This document shows, in pieces, positions 10,399 through 18,811 of a stretch of DNA of 64,000 nt. This stretch comes from Deinococcus betulae (GTDB lineage Bacteria > Deinococcota > Deinococci > Deinococcales > Deinococcaceae). The translations under genes and the position numbers were made by a program. The stretch spans positions 1 through 64,000 of the forward strand of contig NZ_JAIQXU010000018.1 of the NCBI RefSeq assembly GCF_020166395.1. The letters run 5' to 3'. Below the pieces are notes generated by a model that saw only the letters and a program-made list of their open reading frames with translations, was not told the DNA's origin and searched no databases. The first letter of the stretch is position 1. Every line of letters starts with the position of its first letter.

Positions 10399-12105
10399 AT
10401 GGATTACGACATTCCAAATCTGTTCGATTATTCTGAGTTTATTGATTGGGTTGACAGACGGGAGGCAGTCGGAGCCGATCCAAATGAAATAGCTGACTCC
10501 CTTCTGGCACTGAACACTCCCATTGGATATTTTAGAGCTGCTTCGTTGGCTCTAAAAATACGTCCCAAGCCTGTTGGTGATATTGAGGCTTGGTTAGAAT
10601 ATGCCTACAAACATGGAGACTTAACACTCAGGCTGCTCTGTTCTGTATTTAGAGTTTATGCCCAAGTTCAAATTTCCCGTTTTGATGACACACCTGAAGA
10701 CAAAGCTTCCCAATACGCTATTGAGAAATATATAGATTTAAGTGCTAGAGCTAATAGATTGCCGCCTCATGTATTAAAAGCTGAAATAGGGTACTTGATC
10801 TTAGATGGCTTAATTAGGTCATATAAAAGAGTTAATGACATTGGAGAAATTGAAAAAATTTCTAAGAGTTTTATTGATAGGGCTAAAGAATTTGACAGCC
10901 CTTTAATCTATCAGAACTCTATTATAAATCTAGCGAACGCATACGCCTTCGTGGGGCGTATGAGTGATGGATTGGAAATACTGTTAGACAGCGATCTGAT
11001 TGGCAGTATTAGATCCAACAGTGAAAAAATATTTTTCAATATGAATGTTGCCAGCTTATCTATGAATTTAGGAAATATTAAAAGATCCCTAAATGCAATA
11101 GATGTGGGAATTGAAGATGAAGTGAAGAATGATGTATCACGCAGTATGTCGCAGATGATACGTGCCTATTATGGTTTTGAGAGCGGAGAATTTGTGATAC
11201 CTGATATTCCTCGCTATCATTGGCATGTTGAAGTGATGCAAAAGTTCGCTCAGGTTGCATCCATTGCTCCTATTGGAAAGTTACTTCATCAACAAGAGCA
11301 GCATCTTCGTGTGGTCTTGACCCTTTCTGAACGCTCAGTGACTAAAGAGTCGTACGAAACGGACAAACTATTTGGACACTGGGTTAGAGGCCGTGCGCGC
11401 CTTATGCTAGGTGAATATGGAATGGCCATCCAGGAAATTACTCCTGTTACATCTCTAGGTTATGAGGAACTTTATAATCGGGCTCTCCTAGCGGCAATTG
11501 ACCTAGAACTGGCGATGACGCCTCTGGATACGCTTCGTCGGCCGATTTCTGAACTTGAACAGCGCTTTCGTCAAGTCTTCGATGATGCGCGTAATATTCG
11601 CTACGCCGATCCCGAAGGGCTAGCAGGATTAGTCTTACGTTGGCATCCACAGGCCGCCGCTTATGCCGCGCTTATGCCTAACCCTGTTCGAGAATGTTTC
11701 CCCGCTATGGACTTCATTATGCGGGTATCGGGTCGTACATCCTGGCGTGGCCAAGCGATACCTGCCCCTCTCGTGCCCCATTTGATTCGTCTCGGTTTAC
11801 GGGTGCCGACTCTTGGGATCACAGTAGGTGGGAACGTGGCCTATCAGATCAATCGACTGACCCGACAACAAGAGAGGGTGACTATCTGGGGCCCCGTCGT
11901 TTCTGTATTTCCGTTGTTAGTTGCCTTGGCGCGGGGTGGACAGGATCATCTGTCGGTTGCACGGCGCGCGTGGCGGGATTTCGGCGTGTTGCCAGGTGGT
12001 CAGCACGGTGATTTAGAGCTGCAGGATATCGTGGAAGTGTGGCACGCAGTCTTGGAGGCACAGCGCCCTCTGGATGATGGTTTACGCGCGCTCCAGCGGC
12101 TTTAG
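10399..12105 (+). CDS. 568-aa helical-repeat (TPR-like) protein of unknown function
   Basis: A 568-aa soluble protein that appears all-helical. Alternating A/Y/L-rich helices such as NSIINLANAYAFVGRMSDGLEI and IFFNMNVASLSMNLGNIKRSL suggest TPR-like repeats between roughly residues 100 and 350. No helix-turn-helix, catalytic motif, signal peptide or membrane segment is seen. The first about 1.1 kb is AT-rich with codons unlike its neighbours, while the last about 450 bp (from about 11640) approaches host composition, so the gene may be a chimera or partly ameliorated. It follows the exported-peptide gene by 17 bp without a strong ribosome site, which suggests coupled expression. An intracellular peptide sensor is possible but unproven. 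Confidence 0.75.
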   Translation: MDYDIPNLFDYSEFIDWVDRREAVGADPNEIADSLLALNTPIGYFRAASLALKIRPKPVGDIEAWLEYAYKHGDLTLRLLCSVFRVYAQVQISRFDDTPEDKASQYAIEKYIDLSARANRLPPHVLKAEIGYLILDGLIRSYKRVNDIGEIEKISKSFIDRAKEFDSPLIYQNSIINLANAYAFVGRMSDGLEILLDSDLIGSIRSNSEKIFFNMNVASLSMNLGNIKRSLNAIDVGIEDEVKNDVSRSMSQMIRAYYGFESGEFVIPDIPRYHWHVEVMQKFAQVASIAPIGKLLHQQEQHLRVVLTLSERSVTKESYETDKLFGHWVRGRARLMLGEYGMAIQEITPVTSLGYEELYNRALLAAIDLELAMTPLDTLRRPISELEQRFRQVFDDARNIRYADPEGLAGLVLRWHPQAAAYAALMPNPVRECFPAMDFIMRVSGRTSWRGQAIPAPLVPHLIRLGLRVPTLGITVGGNVAYQINRLTRQQERVTIWGPVVSVFPLLVALARGGQDHLSVARRAWRDFGVLPGGQHGDLELQDIVEVWHAVLEAQRPLDDGLRALQRL

Positions 12106-12117
12106 CACGGTATCCAT

Positions 12118-12133
12118 ATCAACTATAGTTGAT
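12118..12133. repeat. 16-bp perfect palindrome at the island's right edge
   Basis: ATCAACTATAGTTGAT is a perfect 16-bp palindrome between the convergent ends of the helical-repeat gene and the YciI gene. It could be an operator, an integration scar or a hairpin. It has no T run, so it is not an obvious terminator. Confidence 0.6.
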
Positions 12134-12142
12134 CTCCCTCTC

Positions 12143-12448
12143 TCAAAGCAGTTCGGGGAGAAGAACTGCTTCTCGTCCCACCACCGTCATCCAGCGCCGG
12201 ACTTCCCAGTGCCCCACCAGCCCGTTCAGAACGTAGGGGGCCGCCAGGGCGAAGGCTTCGGCTGCTTCCGGCCCTTCGCCCTGGAACAGCAGAACGGCGC
12301 CGTCGGCTGGGTTAGCCAGGGCGCCGGCCAGTACCAGCTCGCCCCTAGCCTCAGCCGCTTTGGCGTGGGCCAGGTGGAGGGCGCGGAGGGGCTCACGGCG
12401 GGTCAGATAGTCGGGCACGAGGTCGCGGTAAAACAGCAGATAGTGCAT
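12143..12448 (-). CDS. YciI-like protein
   Basis: A 101-aa protein beginning MHYLLFYRDLVPDYLTRR and containing HLAHAKAAEARGEL, characteristic of the YCII-related dimeric alpha+beta barrel family. Members are small proteins of mostly unknown catalytic role. Start 12448 is supported by a good AAGGAG ribosome site 6-7 nt upstream, which also excludes the in-frame ATG at 12481. It is the last gene of a minus-strand operon, 10 bp after the methyltransferase stop. A 9-bp inverted repeat (12146-12154 with 12163-12171) lies inside its 3' end and may act in termination. Confidence 0.82.
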   Translation of the reverse strand: MHYLLFYRDLVPDYLTRREPLRALHLAHAKAAEARGELVLAGALANPADGAVLLFQGEGPEAAEAFALAAPYVLNGLVGHWEVRRWMTVVGREAVLLPELL

Positions 12449-12458
12449 AGATCTCCTT

Positions 12459-13196
12459 TCAGCCCTGGGCCTGCGCGTCAATCAGGAGCGTCTGGGGCAC
12501 CTGCGCCATCAGGCCCGCGCCGCCCGTCAGTTCGTGTAGACCACGCAGGAGAAACCCGGCGGCCAAGAGATCGTTGACCAGCGTCGAGAGGGTCCGGTGA
12601 TACGCTCCCAGTCGCCCGCGCACGCCACTGCCGCCGGACTGCCAGTGTCCTTCTTGCTGGTACGTCTGCACCCGGTAGGCCAGGCGCTCCCCAGCCTCAT
12701 CCAGCACGAAGCGGGGCGCTGTCTCTTCGTGAAACGGCGCCTCAAAGCAGGGGTGGAGCAGCGAGAAGACGAAGGGGCCCCCTGGCACCAGCACCCGCGC
12801 GGCGGCGCCGAACAGGGCGCGGTGATCGGGAATGTCCATTAGGGCCAGCTTGGACACGGCTATGTCCACCGAGGCAGTCGGCACCGTGGACAGGGTGTGC
12901 GCGTCGTCTACCCGGAAGGTCAGGTGGGGGTCGGCGGCGCGCTGATTGGCCACCTCAACCAGGGCTGGGGCCAGGTCAATGCCCAGCACCGACGCTGGCC
13001 CAAAGGCACACAGCCGCCGGGCCAGGTGCCTCTCACCGCAGGCGATATCCAGCACGCGGGCACCGGGCAGGTCTGGCCCCAGCAATTCGTCGTAGCGGGC
13101 CAGCAGGGGATGCCAGAAACTCTCTGGGTCGGCCAGCAGCCTGTCCACGAAGGCGACGTAAAAGTCAGCCGCCTCCTCGTAGACCGGCCGCGGCAT
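12459..13196 (-). CDS. Class I SAM-dependent methyltransferase
   Basis: A 245-aa methyltransferase with motif I ARVLDIACGERHLARRL (about residues 46-62), an acidic LGIDLAP strand end, a VDDAHTL segment for adenine binding and the post-motif LMDIPDH. The substrate-binding C-terminal part (LHPCFEAPFHEE) resembles small-molecule methyltransferases rather than RNA enzymes. It starts 5 bp after the stop of the carboxynorspermidine dehydrogenase gene, so the two are co-transcribed; a role near polyamine metabolism is possible but not shown. Confidence 0.85.
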   Translation of the reverse strand: MPRPVYEEAADFYVAFVDRLLADPESFWHPLLARYDELLGPDLPGARVLDIACGERHLARRLCAFGPASVLGIDLAPALVEVANQRAADPHLTFRVDDAHTLSTVPTASVDIAVSKLALMDIPDHRALFGAAARVLVPGGPFVFSLLHPCFEAPFHEETAPRFVLDEAGERLAYRVQTYQQEGHWQSGGSGVRGRLGAYHRTLSTLVNDLLAAGFLLRGLHELTGGAGLMAQVPQTLLIDAQAQG

Positions 13197-13201
13197 GGCC
13201 C

Positions 13202-14419
<1,218 letters not shown>

Positions 14420-14475
14420 GGGGTGCAGTGTACCGTGAGGCTTCTGGCCTGGGCCGGCGCGCTACGCTGGACCGC

Positions 14476-14877
14476 GTGAGCAAGCGCCGCCCGGTTCCCA
14501 CCCCACCGCCCCCCCCAGCCCCGGCGGGCCTGCGCGGCAGCGGCGACCTGCGCGAGGTCACGCCGGAGGTGCGCGCCCGTACCCAGCGCACGTTCTTGAC
14601 CATCATTGTGGGCTTTTTTGCCCTGATTGGCGTGGTGGTCGCCACCCTGGCGGTGCAGGGCCGCGTGGTGCGCGACTACGCCGTGCGGGTGGCCGAGGCG
14701 GTGCAGGCGGCGGCGCCGCCCTCCAGCGTTGGCTACACCCAGACCTGCGCTCAGGTGCTGCCCGGCGCATTGCCACGCGGCGCCCAGGCGTGCGAGGTGG
14801 CCGTGGACGGCGGCCAGGTCACCGTGACGGTGACGGTGCAGGGCGAGCGGCAATACCGCGTGACGAGGCCCGAATGA
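14476..14877 (+). CDS. Membrane-anchored small protein
   Basis: A 133-aa protein: proline-rich basic N terminus of about 45 residues, one transmembrane helix (FLTIIVGFFALIGVVVATLAV, about 47-67), then an extracytoplasmic domain of about 65 residues with two cysteines. The GTG at 14476 is selected because TACGCT (14463-14468) lies 7 nt upstream; the upstream in-frame ATG at 14428 would sit inside the neighbouring promoter. The stop overlaps the next gene's ATG (ATGA), and both proteins share a TM-plus-short-Cys-domain plan, so they probably work together. No family recognised. Confidence 0.75.
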   Translation: MSKRRPVPTPPPPPAPAGLRGSGDLREVTPEVRARTQRTFLTIIVGFFALIGVVVATLAVQGRVVRDYAVRVAEAVQAAAPPSSVGYTQTCAQVLPGALPRGAQACEVAVDGGQVTVTVTVQGERQYRVTRPE

Positions 14878-15209
14878 ACACTCTTGCGCTGCGCCGCGCG
14901 CTGGTGCTGGGGGCGTTTGTGGCGATGCCGCTGCTGCTGGGGTGGCAGGCGCAGCAGGACCGCGCCGCCCGGACCCGCACCGCCCACACCTATACCCAGG
15001 CCGTCACGGACGCCGCGCGCCGTGCCTGGCAGGACGACCCTGGTAAGCCGTTTCTGGAGGTGGGCAGCGTGGAAAGCTGTCTGGGTCCCGCCTACCGTGG
15101 CGTGGCGGCTCCGGCGCGGCTCACGGCCTGCGAGGTCTCGCGGCTCCCGAACGGGTTTGAAGTCACGCTGACCCTGGGGACCCTGACCCTCTCTACCACC
15201 GCCCCCTGA
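14874..15209 (+). CDS. Second small membrane-anchored/secreted protein of the pair
   Basis: A 111-aa protein with an N-terminal hydrophobic helix (LVLGAFVAMPLLLGWQ, residues 9-24) that is either an uncleaved anchor or a signal peptide, followed by a short domain with two cysteines (ESCLGP, TACEV). The paired cysteines and CEV segment resemble the CEVAVDGGQVTVTV part of the preceding protein, suggesting a tandem duplication that has diverged. It starts in a 4-bp overlap with that gene. Function unknown. Confidence 0.72.
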   Translation: MNTLALRRALVLGAFVAMPLLLGWQAQQDRAARTRTAHTYTQAVTDAARRAWQDDPGKPFLEVGSVESCLGPAYRGVAAPARLTACEVSRLPNGFEVTLTLGTLTLSTTAP

Positions 15210-15500
15210 GGGCCAGCACCATATTGGTGACCCCTTCGTTGAGCACTGGTGGCGGGGTCGAGACGCCCCTCAGGGCATCCTGAATCTCAGCAACCATTAG
15301 GGTAAAGACCTTGGCCTCGCCCCCTGTCAGCCGCCAGAGTTGATACCCGCTCTCATCGGTGGGCAGGGCGGCGTCGCGGAGAGGCAGGTAGCCCAGTTCA
15401 GTTTGCCCACGGCCCGGCCCAGACTGAGGTCACGGCAAGCCGTCCACGCGGACGTGCAGGGTTGGGCCCTCTGGACCATCGTCGCGGCGCGGAAGTCAGC
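15193..15500 (-). pseudogene. Decayed hypothetical gene (3' part readable)
   Basis: On the minus strand, a 78-codon stretch ending at a TAG (15193-15195) reads like genuine protein (GYLPLRDAALPTDESGYQLW, then LTGGEAKVFTLMVAEIQDAL). It is preceded in the same frame by a TGA (15430-15432) and then by another protein-like stretch (DDGPEGPTLHVRVDGLP, about 15433-15483). No intact start is found. This explains most of the 508-bp gap 15210-15717. It overlaps the 3' end of the gene at 14874 by 17 bp. Sequencing error is an alternative to decay. Confidence 0.5.
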
Positions 15501-15697
15501 CGGGTGCTGGCGGGTTCCTGCGGGCGGATGCGGGACAGCCAGCGCTACCGGGCGGCAAAGGGAAGGGTCGTCATGGTGCCTGGCGTAAAGTGTGTGGCGG
15601 CGCTCTGACCTGGACTTCCCGGCGCAGCCCCCAGTCCGGCAGCTGGTCCGCGGGCTCCTTTTAACCGCGTTCCAAGGTCGCGCTTCACGGGCCCTGA

Positions 15698-15717
15698 GGT
15701 CTCATACTCAGAGACCG
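15698..15717 (+). promoter_or_regulatory. Inverted repeat overlapping the -10 region of the OleA-like operon
   Basis: GGTCTC and GAGACC flank ATACTCA at 15698-15716, one base before the ATG at 15718. The -10-like CATACT (15703-15708) sits within the repeat. A repressor bound here would cover promoter and start codon together. Confidence 0.5.
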
Positions 15718-16683
15718 ATGAACGTCCTGGTTACGGGCGCAACAGGTTTTCTGGGCGGCGCGGTCGCCCGCCGCCTGGTGGCTGCTGGACATGAGGTGCG
15801 CGGCCTGGGGCGGGACGCGGCGCGCGGGGCCGAGTTGCAGGCGGCCGGGGTGACCTTTGTGCCCGCCGACCTGCGTGGGGCCGACTGGGGAACGCTGCTG
15901 CGCGGCACCGAGGCCGTGGTTCATGCGGCGGCCCGCTCGACCCTATGGGGGCGCTGGGCGGACTTCCAGGCCGACAACATTCGCCCAAGCGGTGAACTGG
16001 CCCGCGCCTGCGCGGCGGCTGGCGCGCGTCTCGTTCACGTGAGCACGCCCAGCGTGTACAACGCCACGGGCCTGACCCGGCAGGTGCGCGAGGACACGCC
16101 GCTGGGCCCCCACTTTGACAGCCTCTATGCCCGCAGCAAGTGGCTGGCCGAAGAAGCGGTGCGCGCCGCCCTGCCGGACGCCACCGTGCTGCGCCCGCGC
16201 GGCATCTACGGCGTGGGAGACACCAGTCTGGTGCCTCGGCTGGCCCGCGCGCTGAAGACTGGGCGGCTGCCCCGCCTGACGCGGGCTGAGGTCTGGACCG
16301 AACTGACCCATGTACGCAACGTGGTTCAGGCCGCCGAACTGGCCCTGGCCCGCCCCGCGCCGGGGGTCTTCAACGTGACTGACGGGCAGGCAGTCCCCCT
16401 CTGGGCCACGGTTGACCGCCTGGCCGACGCGCTGGCGTTGCCCCGCCCGGCCCGTTACGTTCCCGCGCGGCTGGTGGAGGGCGCGGCCCACCTCCTCGAA
16501 CTGGGTGCGCGGCTTCACCCGGCCCGGCCCGAGCCGCCGCTGACGGCCAGCGGCGTGCGCCTGCTGACCCGTCCCATGACGCTGGACCTGACCCGAGCCC
16601 GCGAGCGCCTGGGCTACGTGCCCGCCGTGACCCCAGAGGCGGGCCTGGCCGACGTTTTCGCCCACCTGAGGAGCCAACCATGA
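15718..16683 (+). CDS. NAD-dependent epimerase/3-beta-HSD-type reductase (OleD-like)
   Basis: A 321-aa extended short-chain dehydrogenase. It has the N-terminal NAD motif VTGATGFLGG, the VVHAAA segment, a catalytic Ser-Tyr-Lys set (HVSTPSVY, then YARSKWLAE) and LRPRGIYG. This subgroup includes OleD, which reduces the 2-alkyl-3-ketoacid made by OleA, as well as sugar and sterol enzymes. It is first of four genes overlapping by 4 bp each, ending with a KAS III homologue, which favours reduction of a beta-keto intermediate. The ATG at 15718 follows a -10-like CATACT by 9 nt. Exact substrate is inferred only from context. Confidence 0.8.
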   Translation: MNVLVTGATGFLGGAVARRLVAAGHEVRGLGRDAARGAELQAAGVTFVPADLRGADWGTLLRGTEAVVHAAARSTLWGRWADFQADNIRPSGELARACAAAGARLVHVSTPSVYNATGLTRQVREDTPLGPHFDSLYARSKWLAEEAVRAALPDATVLRPRGIYGVGDTSLVPRLARALKTGRLPRLTRAEVWTELTHVRNVVQAAELALARPAPGVFNVTDGQAVPLWATVDRLADALALPRPARYVPARLVEGAAHLLELGARLHPARPEPPLTASGVRLLTRPMTLDLTRARERLGYVPAVTPEAGLADVFAHLRSQP

Positions 16684-17495
16684 ATTCAGTGCGGGTTCTT
16701 TCTCTCCAGGCCGGTGAATGCCTCAACCTGGCCGCCATCACCGAGCGCGGCGCCGCGTGGCGGGTGCAGACGTACCCGGCCGGGTTTTCGCTGCTGCTAC
16801 ATCCCACCCGCGGCCCGGTGCTGTTCGACACCGGCTACGGGGCGCCCGTGCTGGGGGCCATGCGCCGCTGGCCGGGGGTGCTCTACGGCCTCGTGACCCC
16901 GGTGCGCCTGCGTCCCCAGGACACCGCGCGCGCCCAGCTGGCCGTGATGGGCTTTGCGCCTCAGGACGTGCGCCACATCATCGTCTCGCACCTGCACGCC
17001 GACCATGTGGGGGGCCTGCGCGACTTTCCGCAGGCGACCTTTCACCTCAGCCGCGCGGCTTACAGACCCTTGCAGGGCCTCAGGGGCCTGCGGGCGGTGC
17101 GACGGGCCTTTTTGCCCGAAGCGCTGCCGGACGACTTTGAAGCCCGCACCGAGTGGCTGAATTTCGTGCCGGCGCCGCCTGAGCTGGCCCCCTTTCCCGA
17201 GGTGGCGGACGTGTTTGGTGACGGCACGGTGCAGGCCGTGCCGCTGCCCGGTCACGCACCCGGCATGGTGGGACTGCTGGTGCCCGAGGCCGAGGGCCTG
17301 ACGGTCCTGGCCGCCGACGCCGCGTGGAGCGTGCGGGCCGGGCGCGAGGCCCGTCCGGTTCATCCCGTGGCCCGCGCCGCCTTTTTTGATCCGGTGCAGG
17401 AAGAGGCCAGCGGCGCGCAGCTGCGGGCCTTCTTGCAGGCCAATCCCCGTGCCCGCCTGCACGTCAGCCACGACACCCCGGAAGGCTGGCGGTGA
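16680..17495 (+). CDS. Metallo-beta-lactamase-fold hydrolase of the OleA-like operon
   Basis: A 271-aa MBL-fold enzyme with the full zinc signature SHLHADHVGG (about residues 104-113), an LPGHAPGMVGL motif and an ADAAW segment, similar to lactonase/thioesterase-like MBL proteins. The first gene's stop overlaps its ATG (ATGA), and its own stop overlaps the next gene's GTG. In this operon it might hydrolyse a thioester or a lactone intermediate, a job done by the alpha/beta hydrolase OleB in known ole clusters. That parallel is inference. Confidence 0.85.
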   Translation: MNSVRVLSLQAGECLNLAAITERGAAWRVQTYPAGFSLLLHPTRGPVLFDTGYGAPVLGAMRRWPGVLYGLVTPVRLRPQDTARAQLAVMGFAPQDVRHIIVSHLHADHVGGLRDFPQATFHLSRAAYRPLQGLRGLRAVRRAFLPEALPDDFEARTEWLNFVPAPPELAPFPEVADVFGDGTVQAVPLPGHAPGMVGLLVPEAEGLTVLAADAAWSVRAGREARPVHPVARAAFFDPVQEEASGAQLRAFLQANPRARLHVSHDTPEGWR

Positions 17496-18811
17496 GGGCC
17501 TTGCCGACCCTGCTGGCCGCGCTGGATGACACGCGGCTCACCTTTCGCCGCCGCTCCGCCCTGGAAGCCCACCAGGCGCGGCTGGCCCAGGGGCACCTGC
17601 GCTGGGTGGCCGCGCACAGTCCGGCAGTGGCCGCGCGGTTCCGGGCGGCTGGGCTGCCCCTGTCGCGCTGGCGCGAGTTACCCCCGACGGACAAGGCACA
17701 GATGCTCGCCACCTTTGACACCCTGAACACGGTGGGGGTCACGCTGGAGCAGGCCCTGGCCACGGCCCGCCGAGCGGAACAGACCCGCGAATTTACCCCG
17801 CCACTCCTGACTCCACGCGGCCCGGTCACGGTGGGGCTGTCCACCGGCACCAGCGGCACCCAGGGTGTCTTTCTAGTCAGCCCTGAGGAACAGGCGCGCT
17901 GGGCCGGCACCGTACTGCGCGCGCTGCTGCCCGGCGGGCTGGGCGGCCTGACGCGGCGGCACCGCGTCGCCTTTTTTCTGCGCGCGGACAGCCCCCTGTA
18001 CCGCAGTGTGGGCAGCCAGCGGCTGACCTTCCGCTTCTTCGACCTGCTGCGGCCCCTGCCCGACCTGGTGCGGGAGGTGACAGCCTATCGGCCCACCCTG
18101 GTGGTGGGGCCGCCTGCGGTGCTGCGGGCCGTGCAGGATGCGGGGGCCGCCCTGCGCCCCGACCGTGTGGTCAGCGTGGCCGAAGTGCTGGAGGACGATG
18201 ATGCCCGGCAGCTGCGCGCCTGGGGCCCGGTGGTGCAGGTGTACCAGGCCACCGAGGGGCTGCTGGCCCTGCCGTGCGAATACGGCGAGCTGCACCTGAC
18301 TGAGGCGCACGTTCACTTTGACCTGGAAGCCGTGGGCGGCGGCCTGGTGCGGCCGGTCATCACCGACCTGCGGCGGCGGGCCCAGCCCTTCGTGCGGCAC
18401 CGGCTGGACGATCTGCTGCGCCTGAAGGATGACCCGTGCCCCTGTGGCCGGGCGGCGCGGCGCGTGGCGGCGGTTGTGGGCCGGCAGGACGACGCCCTGC
18501 AGCTGCCGGGTCCGGGCGGCCCGGTGACCGTCTGGCCTGACTTCCTGCGGGGGGCGCTGGCAGGTGTGCCGGACCTGCGCGACTACCGCGCCGAACAGAC
18601 CGGTGAGGGGGCGCTACGCCTCTTGCTTGAGCCGTGCACCCCAGAAACGGCGCCCGCCGCCACGGCCGCGGTTCTGGCGGCCCTGGCCCGCAGCGGGGCC
18701 GACCCGGCGCAGGTGACGCTGCGCGCCTCCACACTGCCGCCCCCCGTGCCCGGCACCAAGCGCCGCCGCGTGACCCGGAGCTGGCGGCCCGCAGCAGAGG
18801 AAATCCTATGA
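17492..18811 (+). CDS. Adenylate-forming enzyme, F390-synthetase/PaaK-related
   Basis: A 439-aa member of the adenylate-forming group related to coenzyme F390 synthetase and PaaK. The P-loop-like SLSTGTSGTQGVFL region reads here as GLSTGTSGTQGVFLVS (about residues 112-127). VYQATEGLLALPC (about 250) and a Cys-rich CPCGR turn (about 313) are typical of this subgroup. It is shorter than classical acyl-CoA ligases and has no visible CoA-ligase C-terminal hinge. GTG start in a 4-bp overlap with the MBL gene. It probably activates a carboxylic acid as the acyl-AMP, analogous to OleC; the acceptor is unknown. Confidence 0.8.
   Translation: MRALPTLLAALDDTRLTFRRRSALEAHQARLAQGHLRWVAAHSPAVAARFRAAGLPLSRWRELPPTDKAQMLATFDTLNTVGVTLEQALATARRAEQTREFTPPLLTPRGPVTVGLSTGTSGTQGVFLVSPEEQARWAGTVLRALLPGGLGGLTRRHRVAFFLRADSPLYRSVGSQRLTFRFFDLLRPLPDLVREVTAYRPTLVVGPPAVLRAVQDAGAALRPDRVVSVAEVLEDDDARQLRAWGPVVQVYQATEGLLALPCEYGELHLTEAHVHFDLEAVGGGLVRPVITDLRRRAQPFVRHRLDDLLRLKDDPCPCGRAARRVAAVVGRQDDALQLPGPGGPVTVWPDFLRGALAGVPDLRDYRAEQTGEGALRLLLEPCTPETAPAATAAVLAALARSGADPAQVTLRASTLPPPVPGTKRRRVTRSWRPAAEEIL

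Noticed and set aside
18634..18807. N-terminal extension of the KAS III protein
   Set aside because: The upstream in-frame part is Arg/Pro/Gly-rich and overlaps the ligase gene. The family start and the ATGA overlap favour 18808.
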